From Gnetum montanum (Eukaryota > Streptophyta > Gnetopsida > Gnetales > Gnetaceae): 64,000 nt of DNA. Positions 23,723 through 35,400 of the stretch are shown here, piece after piece. A model generated the notes under the pieces. The model searched no databases. It saw only the letters and a program-made list of their open reading frames with translations, and was not told the origin of the DNA. Where the stretch lies: assembly GCA_015680685.1 (NCBI GenBank), contig MNCI01004661.1, positions 1,693,318 through 1,757,317 of the forward strand, written 5' to 3'. Numbering within the stretch: position 1 is the first letter of the stretch; each line of letters starts with the position of its first letter. Made by a program: the position numbers and the translations under genes.

Positions 23723-23955
23723 TGGTGTTAGTTTATAGTCATAACCCAGGACTAATCTATGGTATCAGTTTATAGTCGTGATTCCAGGACTAATCTGTGG
23801 TATCAGTTTATAGTCGTGATTCCAGGACTATTCTGTGGTATCAGTTTATAGTCGTGATTCCAGGACTAGTCTGTGGTATCAGTTTATAATCATGATTCCA
23901 GGACTAGTCTGTGGTATCAGTTTATAGTCATGATTCGAGGACTAGTCTGTACCTG
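23723..23955 (-). repeat. 38-bp tandem array downstream of B integrase
   Basis: Six copies with a strict 38-bp period: AGTTTA starts at 23729, 23767, 23805, 23843, 23881 and 23919. The unit starts TATCAGTTTATAGTCGTGAT and ends CCAGGACTAATCTGTGG. Looser copies extend back to 23570. It ends just before the integrase stop at 23965. Confidence 0.9.
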
Positions 23956-23964
23956 AGTTCGAGT

Positions 23965-26900
23965 TCATGTATAGAATGGCTTCAGGAATAACTGATTGGT
24001 TGGATTTGCAAACTCTTTTCCGTCCATGTCAGCTAGTTTGAATGCCCCGTTGTTGAATGCTTTGATGACCAGATAAGGCCCTTCCCAGTTGACTGAGAAT
24101 TTATCTGGATGTTCCCGAACAGCTTTAAGTACGAGGTCTCCTTCTTTGATGGGGCGCTTATGAATGTCATGTCGATGTCATTGCCGTTGTTGCTTCTGGT
24201 ACCATTCGATCTGATCGAGTGCATGCACGCGTTCCTCCTCCACCGAGTTTAGGTCAATGATGTGTAAATCATTGTTTTGCTCGTCGTCGAGGAGTCCGGA
24301 AAGCGTGATCCTTAGAGATGGTACCTGCAATTCTAAAGGTAAAACAGCCTCCGAACCGTAAACAAGACTATATGGAGTTTTACCTGTCGAGGTCCGGTGC
24401 ATGGTACGGTATGCCCATAACGCATACACCAGTTGTTCGTGCCATCTTCGTTTTCTCTGGGCAAGTGTCTTTTTGAGTACTGTGATGATTGTCTTATTCG
24501 TTGATTCTTCCTATCCGTTGCTCTGAGGATAGTAAGGGGATGAAAATGAGTGTTTGATCCCTAGAATATCGCAGAACGTTTTGGTCTCGGCACTACTAAA
24601 TTGTGGCCCGTTGTCAGTAATGATTGTCATGGCAATGCCAAAACAGGTTATAATGTTTTTGAGGATGAAGTTGCACACCTGTTTAGAAGTAGTTTTGCGA
24701 AGGGGTGCCGCCTCTACCCATTTCATAAAGTATTCAGCTGCTGTTATGATAAAGCTATGCCCGGCAGAAGATGTGGGTGTTATCGGGCCAACGAGGTCCA
24801 GTCCCCACTTCTGGAAGGGCCATGTGATTTGTGTTGTATGCAACTCGTTTGGTGGAACATGGATGAGATTACTGTGTTTTTGACATATACTACATGTTTT
24901 GACCTTGGACTGACAGTCGTATTCCATGTGTGGCCAGTAGTAGCCTAGGCGTCTTATTTTGGTTGCCATTGCCTTCGGTGCAATGTGTCTCCCGCATATC
25001 CCATCGTGCACTTGTTCAACAATTGTTTGGGCTTCGGTACTGTTGACACATGTTAGCAATATGCCTTCGTAGGATCGGCGGCACAATGTATCCCCTATTA
25101 ATGTGTACTGTTTAGAACGCTTGCGTACTGCATCCTTTTGCGCATTGGTTAAATGTTGTGGCATTTCACCGCGCAAAAGGTATTCTTTTACGTCATCGTA
25201 CCATTCATTAGCGTGTGTTGTACTGACAGATGCAATTGGAAGCATGTTGAGAGTGTTGGTTATGGGCTCGGCACAACTGGTCACGGAGCTTGGTAGTGCA
25301 TGAAACATGTCAGGGGATATGTTTAAAGCCAAGGTTGCTAAGGCGTCTGCAATGGTATTGTCATTCCTAGAGATATGTTGGACATCAACATTTCCGAATT
25401 GTTTGAGTAGGTGCTTAGCCAAATCACAGTATGGTTGTAAGTGTTGAGCTTTACATGTATAGACATCTGTGACTTGGTTTACGACTAGTTGGGAGTCCCC
25501 TATGACTACAAGCCGTGTAACGTCTGAAGCTAATGCGGCCGCGAGACCTCTGAGGAGACCTTCATACTCTGCTACGTTGTTAGTACAATGAAAGTTGAAG
25601 CGATAGGTGAAAGGTTTCATTTCTCCAGAGGGGTACGTGATTACAGTGGCGGCACTTCCTCCTCGAGAGGTGGATGCTCCATCGAAGTTTAGAATCGCAT
25701 CATAGTCATCTGGCACCGTGTCTACTGCATTTACATTTTCGTCTAGGAATTCAGGTTCTATTGTACCTGGATCATGCGTTGGTGACATGATCATTTGATT
25801 TGCTATGGCTTGCCCTTTTACTGACGATTGTGCCACATAGTACAGGTCAAACTCAGCTATGATTGCCTTCCAACGGACTATCCTACTTGATTCGTAGATG
25901 TTTCCAGTTATAGCTCTGAGCACATTATCTTTGCAAATTATGTTAACTCGATTTCGGAAATGATAATGTCGCCATTTCTTTAAAGAGAAAACTAAAGCTA
26001 AACATGACTTTTCTACGTCGTTATATCTCTTTTCATGGGCAACCATTGCATGACTTAGGTAGTATACCGGGATCTCAATTCCGTCATCTCGTTTTTGGCA
26101 CAACATGGATGCGATTGATGATTCTGATGTTGCCAGGTAGATGTAAAACGGCCTATCATTTTTGGGTGGGAATACGGTGGGTAACCGAGCGAGTGCTATT
26201 TTAACGTTGTCAAATGCTTCTTGGCATTACGGGGTCCATTCGAAATGGACATTCTTGCATAGTAGGTGGTTCATGGGTGTGAGTTTTCCCGTCAAATTTT
26301 CTATGACCCTCCTGATGAACTGTAATCGACCCTGTAGCCCTCGAAGTTCGGTTAGATTGCTAGGTGGTCTTAGGTTTGTAATGGCCTTAACCTTATCGGG
26401 GTCTACTCGTATCCCTGCCTCTGAGGCTACAAATCCAAGCATTTTACCCGTTTTGACGCCGAAGACACATTTCTTTGGGTTGAGCCTTAGCTTGTATTTT
26501 AAACAACGTTTTAATACTAAGTCAAGATCCTGTACGTGTTGTTCTGACAATTTTGACTTAATCACTATGTCGTCTACATAATCATTGAGCGAGTGTAAGA
26601 TATAATCACTGAAAATATACATCATTGCCCTTTGATACGTGGACCCAGCATTCTTGAGATCGAAAGGCATCATTGTATAACAAAAGGTTCTCCAAGGTGT
26701 CATGAAAGTAGTTCGGAGCTGGTGTTCTGGATTGATACGTATCTGGTTATATCCTGAGAAGCCATCCATAAAGGATAATAGGGCATGCCCAGCAGTTGAG
26801 TCAACTAGTTGATCAATGCTAGGTAAGGGGAAGTCATCCTTTATGGTTGCTACGTTAAGGTCCCGGAAGTCAATACAAAGACGAATGCTTCCGTTCTTCT

Positions 26901-27350
26901 TTGGGACTATAACCATGTTTGATACCCATTCGGCGTAATCAACAGCCATAATGAAACCAGCTTGATAGAGCTTGGTAATCTCGCTACGAACCGCTAACGC
27001 CACTTTAGGTTTGACCTTTCGTACTTTCTGTTTTACTGGCCTGAGTTTCGGGTCAAGGATTATGTTGTGCTGGACGANGGTACTTAATTTTAGGATTTTA
27101 GTTTCCCCATTGGGCATGGTGATAGGTGTTTCAGTTAGAGGATCTTTAGTAATGTTTTCAGCTTCAATGTCGAGGGACTTTGTCATTCCCTCATATGCAT
27201 CAATCGTTTGCTGGGTTGAAGCTATTGTTGCGTTGTTTGCTGATGAGCTCGCATAGACGAGATTCACATCGATATTCCTTTCAATCGCGTCGTATGGTCC
27301 ATCCATGACCAATGGCTTGGTTAAGCACTTGTAATCCATTAGGCAAGTTC
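23965..27350 (-). pseudogene. pol: B pol: RT, RNase H, second RNase H, integrase (few lesions)
   Basis: This has the same domain order as A. RT 27000-26230 has FRDLN, FSGYN and YVDDIVIKS. RNase H plus the second RNase H (ILNFDGASTSRGG...EYEGLLRGL, IGDSQLV, DALATL) lead into integrase in one 531-codon open stretch (26106-24511). Integrase has HDGICGRH, CSICQKH, GLDLVGP and TDNGPQF. Its catalytic Glu follows the stop at 24508 (QSNG-stop-EES). The C-terminal region runs to the stop at 23965. Lesions: a TAA at about 26226 replaces a Gln codon, a TAG at 24508, a TGA near 24175, and a lone N at 27078 where about 105 bp present in A are missing. A conserved TTATTGACAG acceptor precedes the gene at 27351. 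Confidence 0.93.
27078..27078. other. Single-N assembly gap in B pol
   Basis: Compared with A (14422-14535), about 105 bp are missing exactly at this N, removing about 35 codons before the RT core. It is more likely a collapsed gap than a biological deletion. Confidence 0.6.
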
Positions 27351-27449
27351 CTGTCAATAAATGGAGAGCCTGGTAAGATAGCGGAGGTCGTTTTAGGTCT
27401 TTCGGTAATCTTTAGCGTGCATGTATGAAAATGAGTTAACGTGACAGTG

Positions 27450-27540
27450 GAATGACAGTTTAATGCCCTACCGGGCAACGAACGACAGTTTAATGCCTTA
27501 CCGGTCAACGAACGGCAGTTTAATGCCGAATTTTGTTATT
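27450..27540. repeat. 30-bp TAGTTTAATGCC-type repeat between B pol and antisense gene
   Basis: Two and a half copies of a 30-bp unit starting GACAGTTTAATGCC and containing ACCGG.CAACGAAC. It lies in the divergent region between the two genes. A has one copy here and D a longer array (54535-54920). Confidence 0.75.
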
Positions 27541-27682
27541 TATGTCATTTATGTGTGTAAATTTCATATCTTTTTTGAAAAATTCGAAGCGAATTCGAAA
27601 AAGCACCAAAAACGAGGCAAAAAGCAAGAAAAACAGAAAAGCAGCAGCGGCGGCGGCGGCGTCAGCGTCAGCGTCAACGCGC

Positions 27683-27690
27683 TATAAAAA
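27683..27690 (+). promoter_or_regulatory. TATA box of the B antisense gene
   Basis: TATAAAAA follows a GGCGGCGGCGTCAGCGTCAGCG triplet run and precedes the exon 1 ATG (27871) by 188 bp. The following CGTCATTTTGTCATTTG is shared with A. The position is conserved in A and D. Confidence 0.65.
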
Positions 27691-27739
27691 GGGAGCGGGG
27701 GCGTCATTTTGTCATTTGACTTTTGGAGCATGAGCGTAA

Positions 27740-28290
27740 ACTGAAAGCGTAACCCCAGTGTAGATGTCGAGCGAAAACCCCAGCGTAGACGCCGAGAAGA
27801 AACCCCAGCGTACACGCCGAGAAGAAACCCTAGCGTACACGCCGAGAGGAACCCCAGTGTAGACGCCGAGATGGGCAGAGGCAAAGAACTAGAGGGCCAA
27901 GGATAGAAAGGACCTGAACTGACATTCGTGGAGGAGAGCCAGGCGATGCTGCAGTGTCTACCCTGCCCAAGAGTCCCCGCATGGCCCGGATCTTCTGGCA
28001 GGTAGGCCCTTGACCCTGTTTTCGTTGATTTTTAGTTTGTTTTTGCAGCGTACAGTTAGCGTAGGGTTCTGGCGTATACATCGAGCGTGAAGGGTTTGGA
28101 GTAATGTCAGCGTAGACGCCGCGTGTTATTTTCGGCATAGAGGTTCGTTTCTTTTTTTGTAACTGTTTTCAGCGTGAAGGGTTAATTGTTCTTTCGTACG
28201 CCAGGCATATACGCTAAGCGTAACTGCTTTCGTACGCCCGGTGTATACGCCTGGCGTAACTATTTTTCGTACTCCCGGCGTATACGCCTG
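27740..28290 (+). repeat. GCGTAGACGC-type palindrome clusters flanking exon 1 of the B antisense gene
   Basis: CCCAGCGTAGACGCCGAG words lie between TATA box and ATG (27745-27868). GCGTATACGCCTGGCGTA words lie in intron 1 (28040-28290). This is the same distribution as in A and the same words as in the LTRs. Confidence 0.7.
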
Positions 28291-31200
28291 GCGTAAATTT
28301 TCTACGAACGTCTAATTTTTAAAATGAAGTTTTGGATATTGATCTTTGGTGCTGTTTTAATGGTCTACAGAGACATTGAGCCTCCCCTTCTGGTGATTGA
28401 GTTAGTTGGGGTTTTGACATGGTTTGATCCTTTGGAGGGTGATGACCCGACCCCGAATTTGGTCGTTGAGCACAATGGGGTCTGGTTCCGGGACGGGGCC
28501 TACGAATTTTTGGCTTTCTTGCTGGATCATTTCGACGTCGTGGTCTGGTCTCATCTAGGCGAAGATGTGGCACAGAGCATTATTGAGGCCATGTTACCCG
28601 GTGCAGCGGAAGGTATTAGGATGTTTATGGAGGACATCGATGAAGGGCCACTTGTCGCCGAGGGTGTTCCCCCCGGTGGTCCGAAATCGATTCGTCCGTT
28701 GACACATGTGTGGGACCAGCTACCGCGGGGCCCCGACTACATCAACAACACACTGTTCTTAGCAGGCCGCGTACACACTTTGTTTCAGAATCCCCCTGGC
28801 ACAGTATACCGGGTGGAAAGGTAATTTCGTCTTAGTTTTGGTTACTCCTTTGTTTCTCACATTCAAATACTTACTCTCATTTCGACACATGCTATCGCCT
28901 TCCCGCAGGCCAAAGGTTACGCCAGATGGGGCCTACGCAGGCGACGATGGGATTGGATTGGCGCGTACGGCCGTGGAAGCGTTCATGGTGGGTCCCACCC
29001 TGCGCAGGACCGTCTTGGCCCACACAAGGGATGCCATGAAGAACTTCCCCAAGAAATTTTCGAAGGCGTTTGCGCAATGTGCCACGCGTGGTTGGTTGCA
29101 TGCCGACTGGGCCCCTAATGGGCCGATTTTCCCGTCTGCTTCTGATCTGGGCGAAACTTCAAGGTCTAACACTGAAAGTAAGTGGCCAAGTTTCCTAGAT
29201 GTCGTGTTTGGTTTGGTCAATTGCCAAGTGTCAAGCTCATATGAAGGTTTTGGGTTTGCCTTTACAGCCGGCACCACCTCCGGCAGGGATTCCGTTGTGA
29301 CTGGGAGGACTGAAACTACTCTTTCGATGAAATTTGGTGAAACTAGTGCCGCTCAGAAGTGGTTGCGAAAGAAGGCTTCGCCATTTATTATTGCCTGCTT
29401 GGAGCATGCCGGCCTCATGGCACTCTTTGTGGCCCCTAGCCCAAATGTTTCTATAGCGGAGATGATCAGGATTGTAGACTCATTTGATAGATCCGTCTTT
29501 TGCTATAGCGCCCGTATTAGGGGCGTGAAAGTAATTTTTGAATTATCACCCCAATTTCTCGCGGATTTGTTTGGTGTACCTACTAATGGAGTCAAAGTCG
29601 TTATGGACAGGACGCATAAAGAAATTGACATGATCCGTGATTTAGAGGATTAGCTAGGGGTGAGGAAGGGTACTAAAGGGTTCCCAATGCAGGGGAAAAC
29701 GAAGGTTGAGGAAGTCAACGAGCTTTATCCCCTATTTAGAGCGCGTTTGTTTCCGAAGACTCTATCACAAGTCAAGAGTCTCGGTGTTGAAGCAGTGCGA
29801 GTCATGCGCACTATTCTCGAGGCTGGCGTGCGTTATAACTGGGCAAAATTTTTATTATTAGGAATGACCAAAGATATAGAGCAGCTGCATTCAAACATAG
29901 AGGCGCAATCTCATTTTACCTTCGCTTTCTTCACTGGTTATATTCGTCGCTTGGCTGAATTTTTGGTGGTTCGTGGGGAAAACAAATTTGTTTTTCGTGA
30001 TAGGTACCAATTATCTCGCCCCTGGGTGAACCACTTATTTGACACAGCCAAGTCCCAAGACACCCCCGAGGGGATTGATGAATCCCTTATGATTACCACG
30101 GGTGGATCGTCTGGCCCCTCGCTCCACACACGCGACAGCCTAGGGGTGGAACCCGATGAGGTACCTCCTACTGCAAGGAAGGCGGAGCAAGTGGTCAAGG
30201 AAACAATAGGCAAAGCGAAATCCAAATTGGGGAAGCGTGACAGCACGACTGAAGGTACCAGTGAGATTGAGCAGCCTAGAGTGAAGCGGATTCGATTTAA
30301 GATTCCTGGTAAAAAATTTTTATTTTTATTTCAATAGTTGTAGCGATTGCTGGTTGTATGCAACTAACTTCATTTGTTTTGAATTGAGTAGTTAAGAGAC
30401 ACGATCTTCGGACCATACCAGAAGACGAGGAGTTAACTCACCTGACGGGAGGAACCGAATTGCTGGGGGAGGGAACTGGTGGAACTGGAGGTACCGAACC
30501 CCTAAATGATCAAGTGGAAACTGAAGAAATGTTCAACAGCTTTCTTACAGGAAACCTTGATCTTGGGGACCCCCCCGACACAGGATGAGATCAGAGGGAA
30601 CGCTATATCTCTTTACTCAATTATGCAGCCTAATATATTCCTGGATTACCTTATTGTGAATTTTTTGTTGGACTCAGAGGAGAGCGAGACTGTCCCAAAG
30701 AAGGAGTCCGAGATCCCCCCCGAGGTGCCTCCAAAGGCGAGCGGCTCACGCACTGATGGACCTTTTACTTGGATGGAAATGCCAAGTAAAAGAGATTTCG
30801 TAGCTGGGGTGGCCGAAGAGGTTGTCGAGCGGATCGAATAGATCAATCCTGACATAGGTATGGATGCATTGGAAGATTTTGACTATGTTAGAGTTTGATG
30901 CCCAATTCTGTTTGTTCTAACGTTTGTCTTTTCCTATGGACAGGTGCCCAACTGAGGTGGGACCCATCGGAACTCGTCAATATGGAGAGTCTACCTACAC
31001 TATCTCCTGAAATTGAACAAGTGCCTAGACCTGTTTATGAAGAGGTAGCAGAGGGCTTCGTTCATAATGCCAAAATAGTATGGATGTGCAGGAGATCCAT
31101 TGAACAATTGTGGCTCCAAATCCAGGCGAAAGAGAAGGAGAATTTTGCATTGTCAACGGAACGTGACGATCTTAAGGCCCGATATGAGTTTGCCGCAGCT

Positions 31201-31932
31201 AGATTAAATAATGATCGCACTTGGCGGACCTCTGAGGTCACATACACAAGGTATTGGAACCTTCTCAATTGCCATGCAGGGCTGATATGGAGGTTAGGGG
31301 AGCACAGAGCCCAAATTGATTTGCTGAACGCCAAATGTCAAGATTGGAAGGCTTTCGCCTTTAAAGTTCGCAAATGGGGGCAAGATGAAAAGAACCACAA
31401 GCACCAATACAAGAAGTTGCTAAAGGAGGTTTCTATTGAGAAGTGACAATTAGAGATGTTTGTGGAGGGTCTTGGCTTGCGCTCCACCTTTGACACCTTC
31501 GCTCAGAACACAATTGTAGAGATGGAGTCTCCTAAACGGTGGATAACGACAGCCTCTGGGGAGGTGTCGGTGGGCGAATTCCCTTTGAAACGTCCCACCT
31601 GGTCAGACGTTGACAAAGGAAAGGCTCTAGCTGATATTGACTTGGGTCTCGATGGGATGGACTAGGCAAGTGTTCCTGAAGAGGAGATCCTACGGTGGCT
31701 TGAATTCGGCTTGGGGGGACCTCCTATGGTAAGCGTTTCATCTCTTTTTGAAGTTAATTGATTGATTAATGTTTGAAATTTTGACATTCGCTCGTTTTTG
31801 TGTTGATTCCTTGCTCTTTGGTCTTTTCAGGATGAAGTTGGGGATGAGACTAGAGAAGCTGGCCCTAGTGGAGCAGGGGCCTCTAAGGCTGGTGGGCCCG
31901 AGGAGGATGATCCTCATGCCCCAAATGCTTAG
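27871..31932 (+). pseudogene. Antisense accessory gene of B: eight-exon FCP1-like/plant-transposon-like gene
   Basis: Exons: 27871-28001, 28371-28820, 28909-29177, 29268-30308, 30392-30602, 30678-30857, 30944-31728, 31831-31932. Five have exactly the same length as in A. Exon 1 (131 nt, ends two bases into a codon) joins exon 2 in frame. Exon 2: LLVIELVGVLTW, GVWFRDGAYEFLAFLLDHF, VVVWSHLGED, VWDQLP, NNTLFLAG, FQNPPGT; this order fits FCP1/NIF HAD folds, but the first motif has Glu for the nucleophilic Asp and the late Asp-Asp is Ala-Gly. Exon 4: SIAEMIRIVDSFDRS, RGVKVIFEL, ADLFGVPTNGVKV. Exon 7: LRWDPSE then a long helix; exon 8: 34 residues, acidic. Lesions: stops at 27904, 29651, 30839, 31444 and 31663, a +1 shift near 30575, and the exon 5 donor GT lost. 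Probably nuclear or retroelement-associated, but function unknown. Confidence 0.82.
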
Positions 31933-32164
31933 CATTTTAGCATTTTTTCGTTTTTCGATTCGAACTTGTACCGAAAGCGTAACTTGAACACTATGAAATG
32001 AACAGAGATGGTTGATTGTATATAATAACATGCATATATATATATATATATATTGGTTGCTGATTTTGGGTTTAACATGCTGTAGAAATGTAAAATATTT
32101 TGGTTTATTTTCTTTTTAAATAGCAATATAAGAAGCGATTATCGAAGTAGAACGGAAAGCAAGT

Positions 32165-32463
32165 ACTAGTTTATGGCCATTTCGGGCCCCATGTGTAGTT
32201 TATGGCCATTTCGGGCCTCGTGCGTAGTTTATGGCCATCTCGGGCCCCATATGTAAGCAAGGGATGTTTTGGAGGACGTGGATAGATTTTTCGGCTAACC
32301 GATCATTGCTGATCGTGGCTAGTTTTATGTCATTGCGGACATGATAGTTTAGTGTCATTTCGGACCGGAAGTGGTATTTAATTGTTTTTCTTGTTTTATC
32401 GTAGTTTAATGTCGTTTCGGACTTTTTATAGTTTAACGTCATTTCGGACTATAAGTGATGGAA
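32165..32463. repeat. TAAACTA array between the convergent 3' ends in B
   Basis: Three near-identical TAGTTTATGGCCATTTCGGG copies (first at about 32168) plus looser TAGTTTAGTGTCATTTCGGAC copies. It ends at the protease stop (32464). Homologous to 19875-20139. Confidence 0.8.
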
Positions 32464-35400
32464 TTACTTCAGTAATTTTTTGATCTTTTTTGTTTTAATG
32501 TTGGACGATTTTTCAACCGGTATGATCCGATATTCAGCGTCACCTTCGCTGCTTACATTAAATGGCAATTCAGCCCAAGGGACTTCTGATGGAGTGTTTT
32601 CTGTGTTAGCATTTTTGGATATTTCAGTGTCCCTAGGGAACTCTATATTAGTTTCTACCTGAGGAGGCACAGATGTTTTTGTTTGAGGAGGTTTTTGCTC
32701 CACGTTAGAAGATTTACTGCTTATTGATGATCGTAGATTTTTGTCATTTTGGTTAGGCCCTTCAAGTTCGACTTTCGAGCCCTGGTCCATGTAGATATGC
32801 GATGAGATAATAGGTGTAACGGCTTCACCATGTATGACGATTTCTCCGCCTTCATAAGGAAAATGGATTTCTTGACGGATAGGGGAAGAGACAGCTCTCA
32901 GTTGGGCTAACCAGGGTCTTCCCAATATCAGGTTAAATCCTGGCATCTCGTCCACTACGAGGAATTCAGCAGATGTCGGGAATTGATCTTCCGCTATAAA
33001 GTCTAAGGTTATTAAGCCTTTCACCATTAGACGTGACCCACTGAATGACTTTAAACATGTAGTCGTGGCTGGTTTTAGTAGTTCAGTAAGCCCTAGCTGC
33101 TCGATAATGTGGTATGGCACGACGTTTGTCGCAGCTCCATCGTCTACATGGACCCTATGTATTTTAAATCGGTTTATACAGATTGTTATGAAAATGGGAG
33201 CTGTTGTCACCTCCTTCATTTTTTTGTCAACCTTGATGTTGTCATCATGAAAGTTTAGAGGCTTGGGAGTAGTTCCACAGGGTGAGAACATCACCGCATG
33301 GATGGAGGGTTCGTTTGGGGGTAGATCCTCGTTCACCGGGATCGATGTTAGCATGCGTACTAGAGCTTCCCGATGCGTTTGAGACGTTAATACTAAGTCA
33401 TACAAGCTCAGTGAATTGTTTTTTTGTTTTAATGCTTGCGTGACTTGTGTCAGGGTGGTTGCAAAGTTTTCATTATTGAGGGTGTTTATATCAGCGCTGA
33501 TTGGATCCATTGAACCCAACAGTTTTATCTCCCGTCTTGTTGGTTTGTTAGTTTTCGGAGCTGTTGTTTCAGATGATTCATGTTTTCCAGATGACTCGCC
33601 TTCATTGCCTGTGCCTGGTTGATCAGTAGGTGATGACATGGGCACGGAGTTGAGGGGAGTGGGCTTAGGTGGCCCCAGAGCTAACCTTTGGCATCCATTC
33701 TCCGTACGTTCACGCGCAAGTCTATCTCCGGGACGTTCTCGCGTGCGGCGTGGAGGTGCCGCTGGGAGTTTTACCACATATGAGGTTGGACGGGGTGACT
33801 CTTGTACTGCTGGATGTGCTTGGTTAGAGGGTTGGACAGGCACCCTAACAACGTAGGGCTTAGGTTGGGGTTGTGTTTGTGAAACAGCAGCTTGGTAGCC
33901 CTGGGGACCTTTAGGTATTCTAATGACAAATGGGGTTGGTTTGGGCGAAGGTTGGGCCTCCGCTGTTGCGGTTGCTAAGGGTACTCGGACCACAAAAGGG
34001 GTAGGCCGGTTATTCGGAGTTTGTGCGTTTAGGGGAGTGACAGGAGGGACCTGCACCACATACGACTTGTCGCGTGTCGTGGTGTTAGGTGATGCCACTG
34101 CCTGGGGTATCTGAACGACATACGCCTGTTGTAAAGGATGGTGTGGTCGGGGTGTAGGTGTAGACGCAGGGACAGGCGTGCGAACTACAAAAGGTTTGTT
34201 GGATGTTGGCCGCGTATATTCGAGAGATATGGTGTTAACGTAAGATGGCTCAGAATCATCGTCAAGGCAGATTGTACTGATGGTGTATGGTGCCTCTTTA
34301 GTGTTTAAAGGGTCTTTATAGACTCCCATGGCTTGGTTTTGCGGTTGAATCGGGTTTGCTTAATCAAAGGTGATTTGGCCTTCATTGATCATTCGTTGCA
34401 GGTCCTGCTTCAAGGTGAAACAGTAATCTGTTCCATGCTCGTTTCGTTGATGGTAATCGCAAAAGCGATCCATCCGGAAGCCTTTAGGTACGGAGGGCTC
34501 ATCCGGCATTGCTAGGCTTGGGTTCTGAACGAGTTGACAGAACCGGTCATGTCTCTGGATGGCTGCGGAGATAATTGCTTATGCTGCATTAAACCAGCCT
34601 TTAGGAGTTGGTCAAAAAGCAGGGATGGCTTCATGGGCAGGGGTGTATATTGAGAGGGTTCTTTCCTCTCAAAGTTGCGTGTGCGGTTCGCTNNNNNNNN
34701 NNNNNNNNNNNNNNNNNNNNNNNNNNNNNNNNNNNNNNNNNNNNNNNNNNNNNNNNNNNNNNNNNNNNNNNNNNNNNNNNNNNNNNNNNNNNNNNNNNNN
34801 NNNNNNNNNNNNNNNNNATTTCCTCGTGCAGCTCATTGAGGGCTGCGCTCCATCTCTGAATAAATTTCTGGACCGGTTCAAGCGGTGTCTGCTTAACCTG
34901 CATGAGGCTATCTAGGGTGGCCTCAGGTTTCAGGTTATATTTAAACCTGGTCACGAACTGATGCAGTAGGTTTTCCAAGGAGGAAACAGAGTTGCTTGGG
35001 AGCGCCCTATACCAATCGAGTGCTCTCCCCGAGAGGGACATGGGAAATAAGCAAAGAATTGCATGGGGCCATGCTTGTAGCAGTGCGCACTCCAACCTGA
35101 ACGTTATTAAATGCGCGTTAGGATCTGTCTCCCCATTATACTTGGTTAGCATTGGTAGGGAGATGCCCTTGGGTAGAGTTAAAGGTGGGACGGAAGAACT
35201 GATGGGGTCATCGTTATAGAAGTCTACTACCTTCAATTCCCCGTCAGCGGTTGTCTTGAGGTGTTTTATCTCGTCAGTTAATTCCTGCATCATTCTTTTG
35301 GCATCTGCCCAATCCTGAGCGCTTAGGAGCATGGTGGTTTGGCTTTGTGACACACTGTATGGGTTAGACTGTTGAACGGTGGATTGGAAGGCTGAAAGTT

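Noticed and set aside
23723-23955. Regular repeats with spacers, superficially CRISPR-like
   Set aside because: The units are contiguous 38-bp tandem repeats without unique spacers, in a plant retrotransposon.
27871-31932. Antisense gene as an ordinary host gene hit by retrotransposons
   Set aside because: It is inside the LTR boundaries of three separate elements at the same relative place, including two that share a target-site-defined insertion history. It moves with the element.
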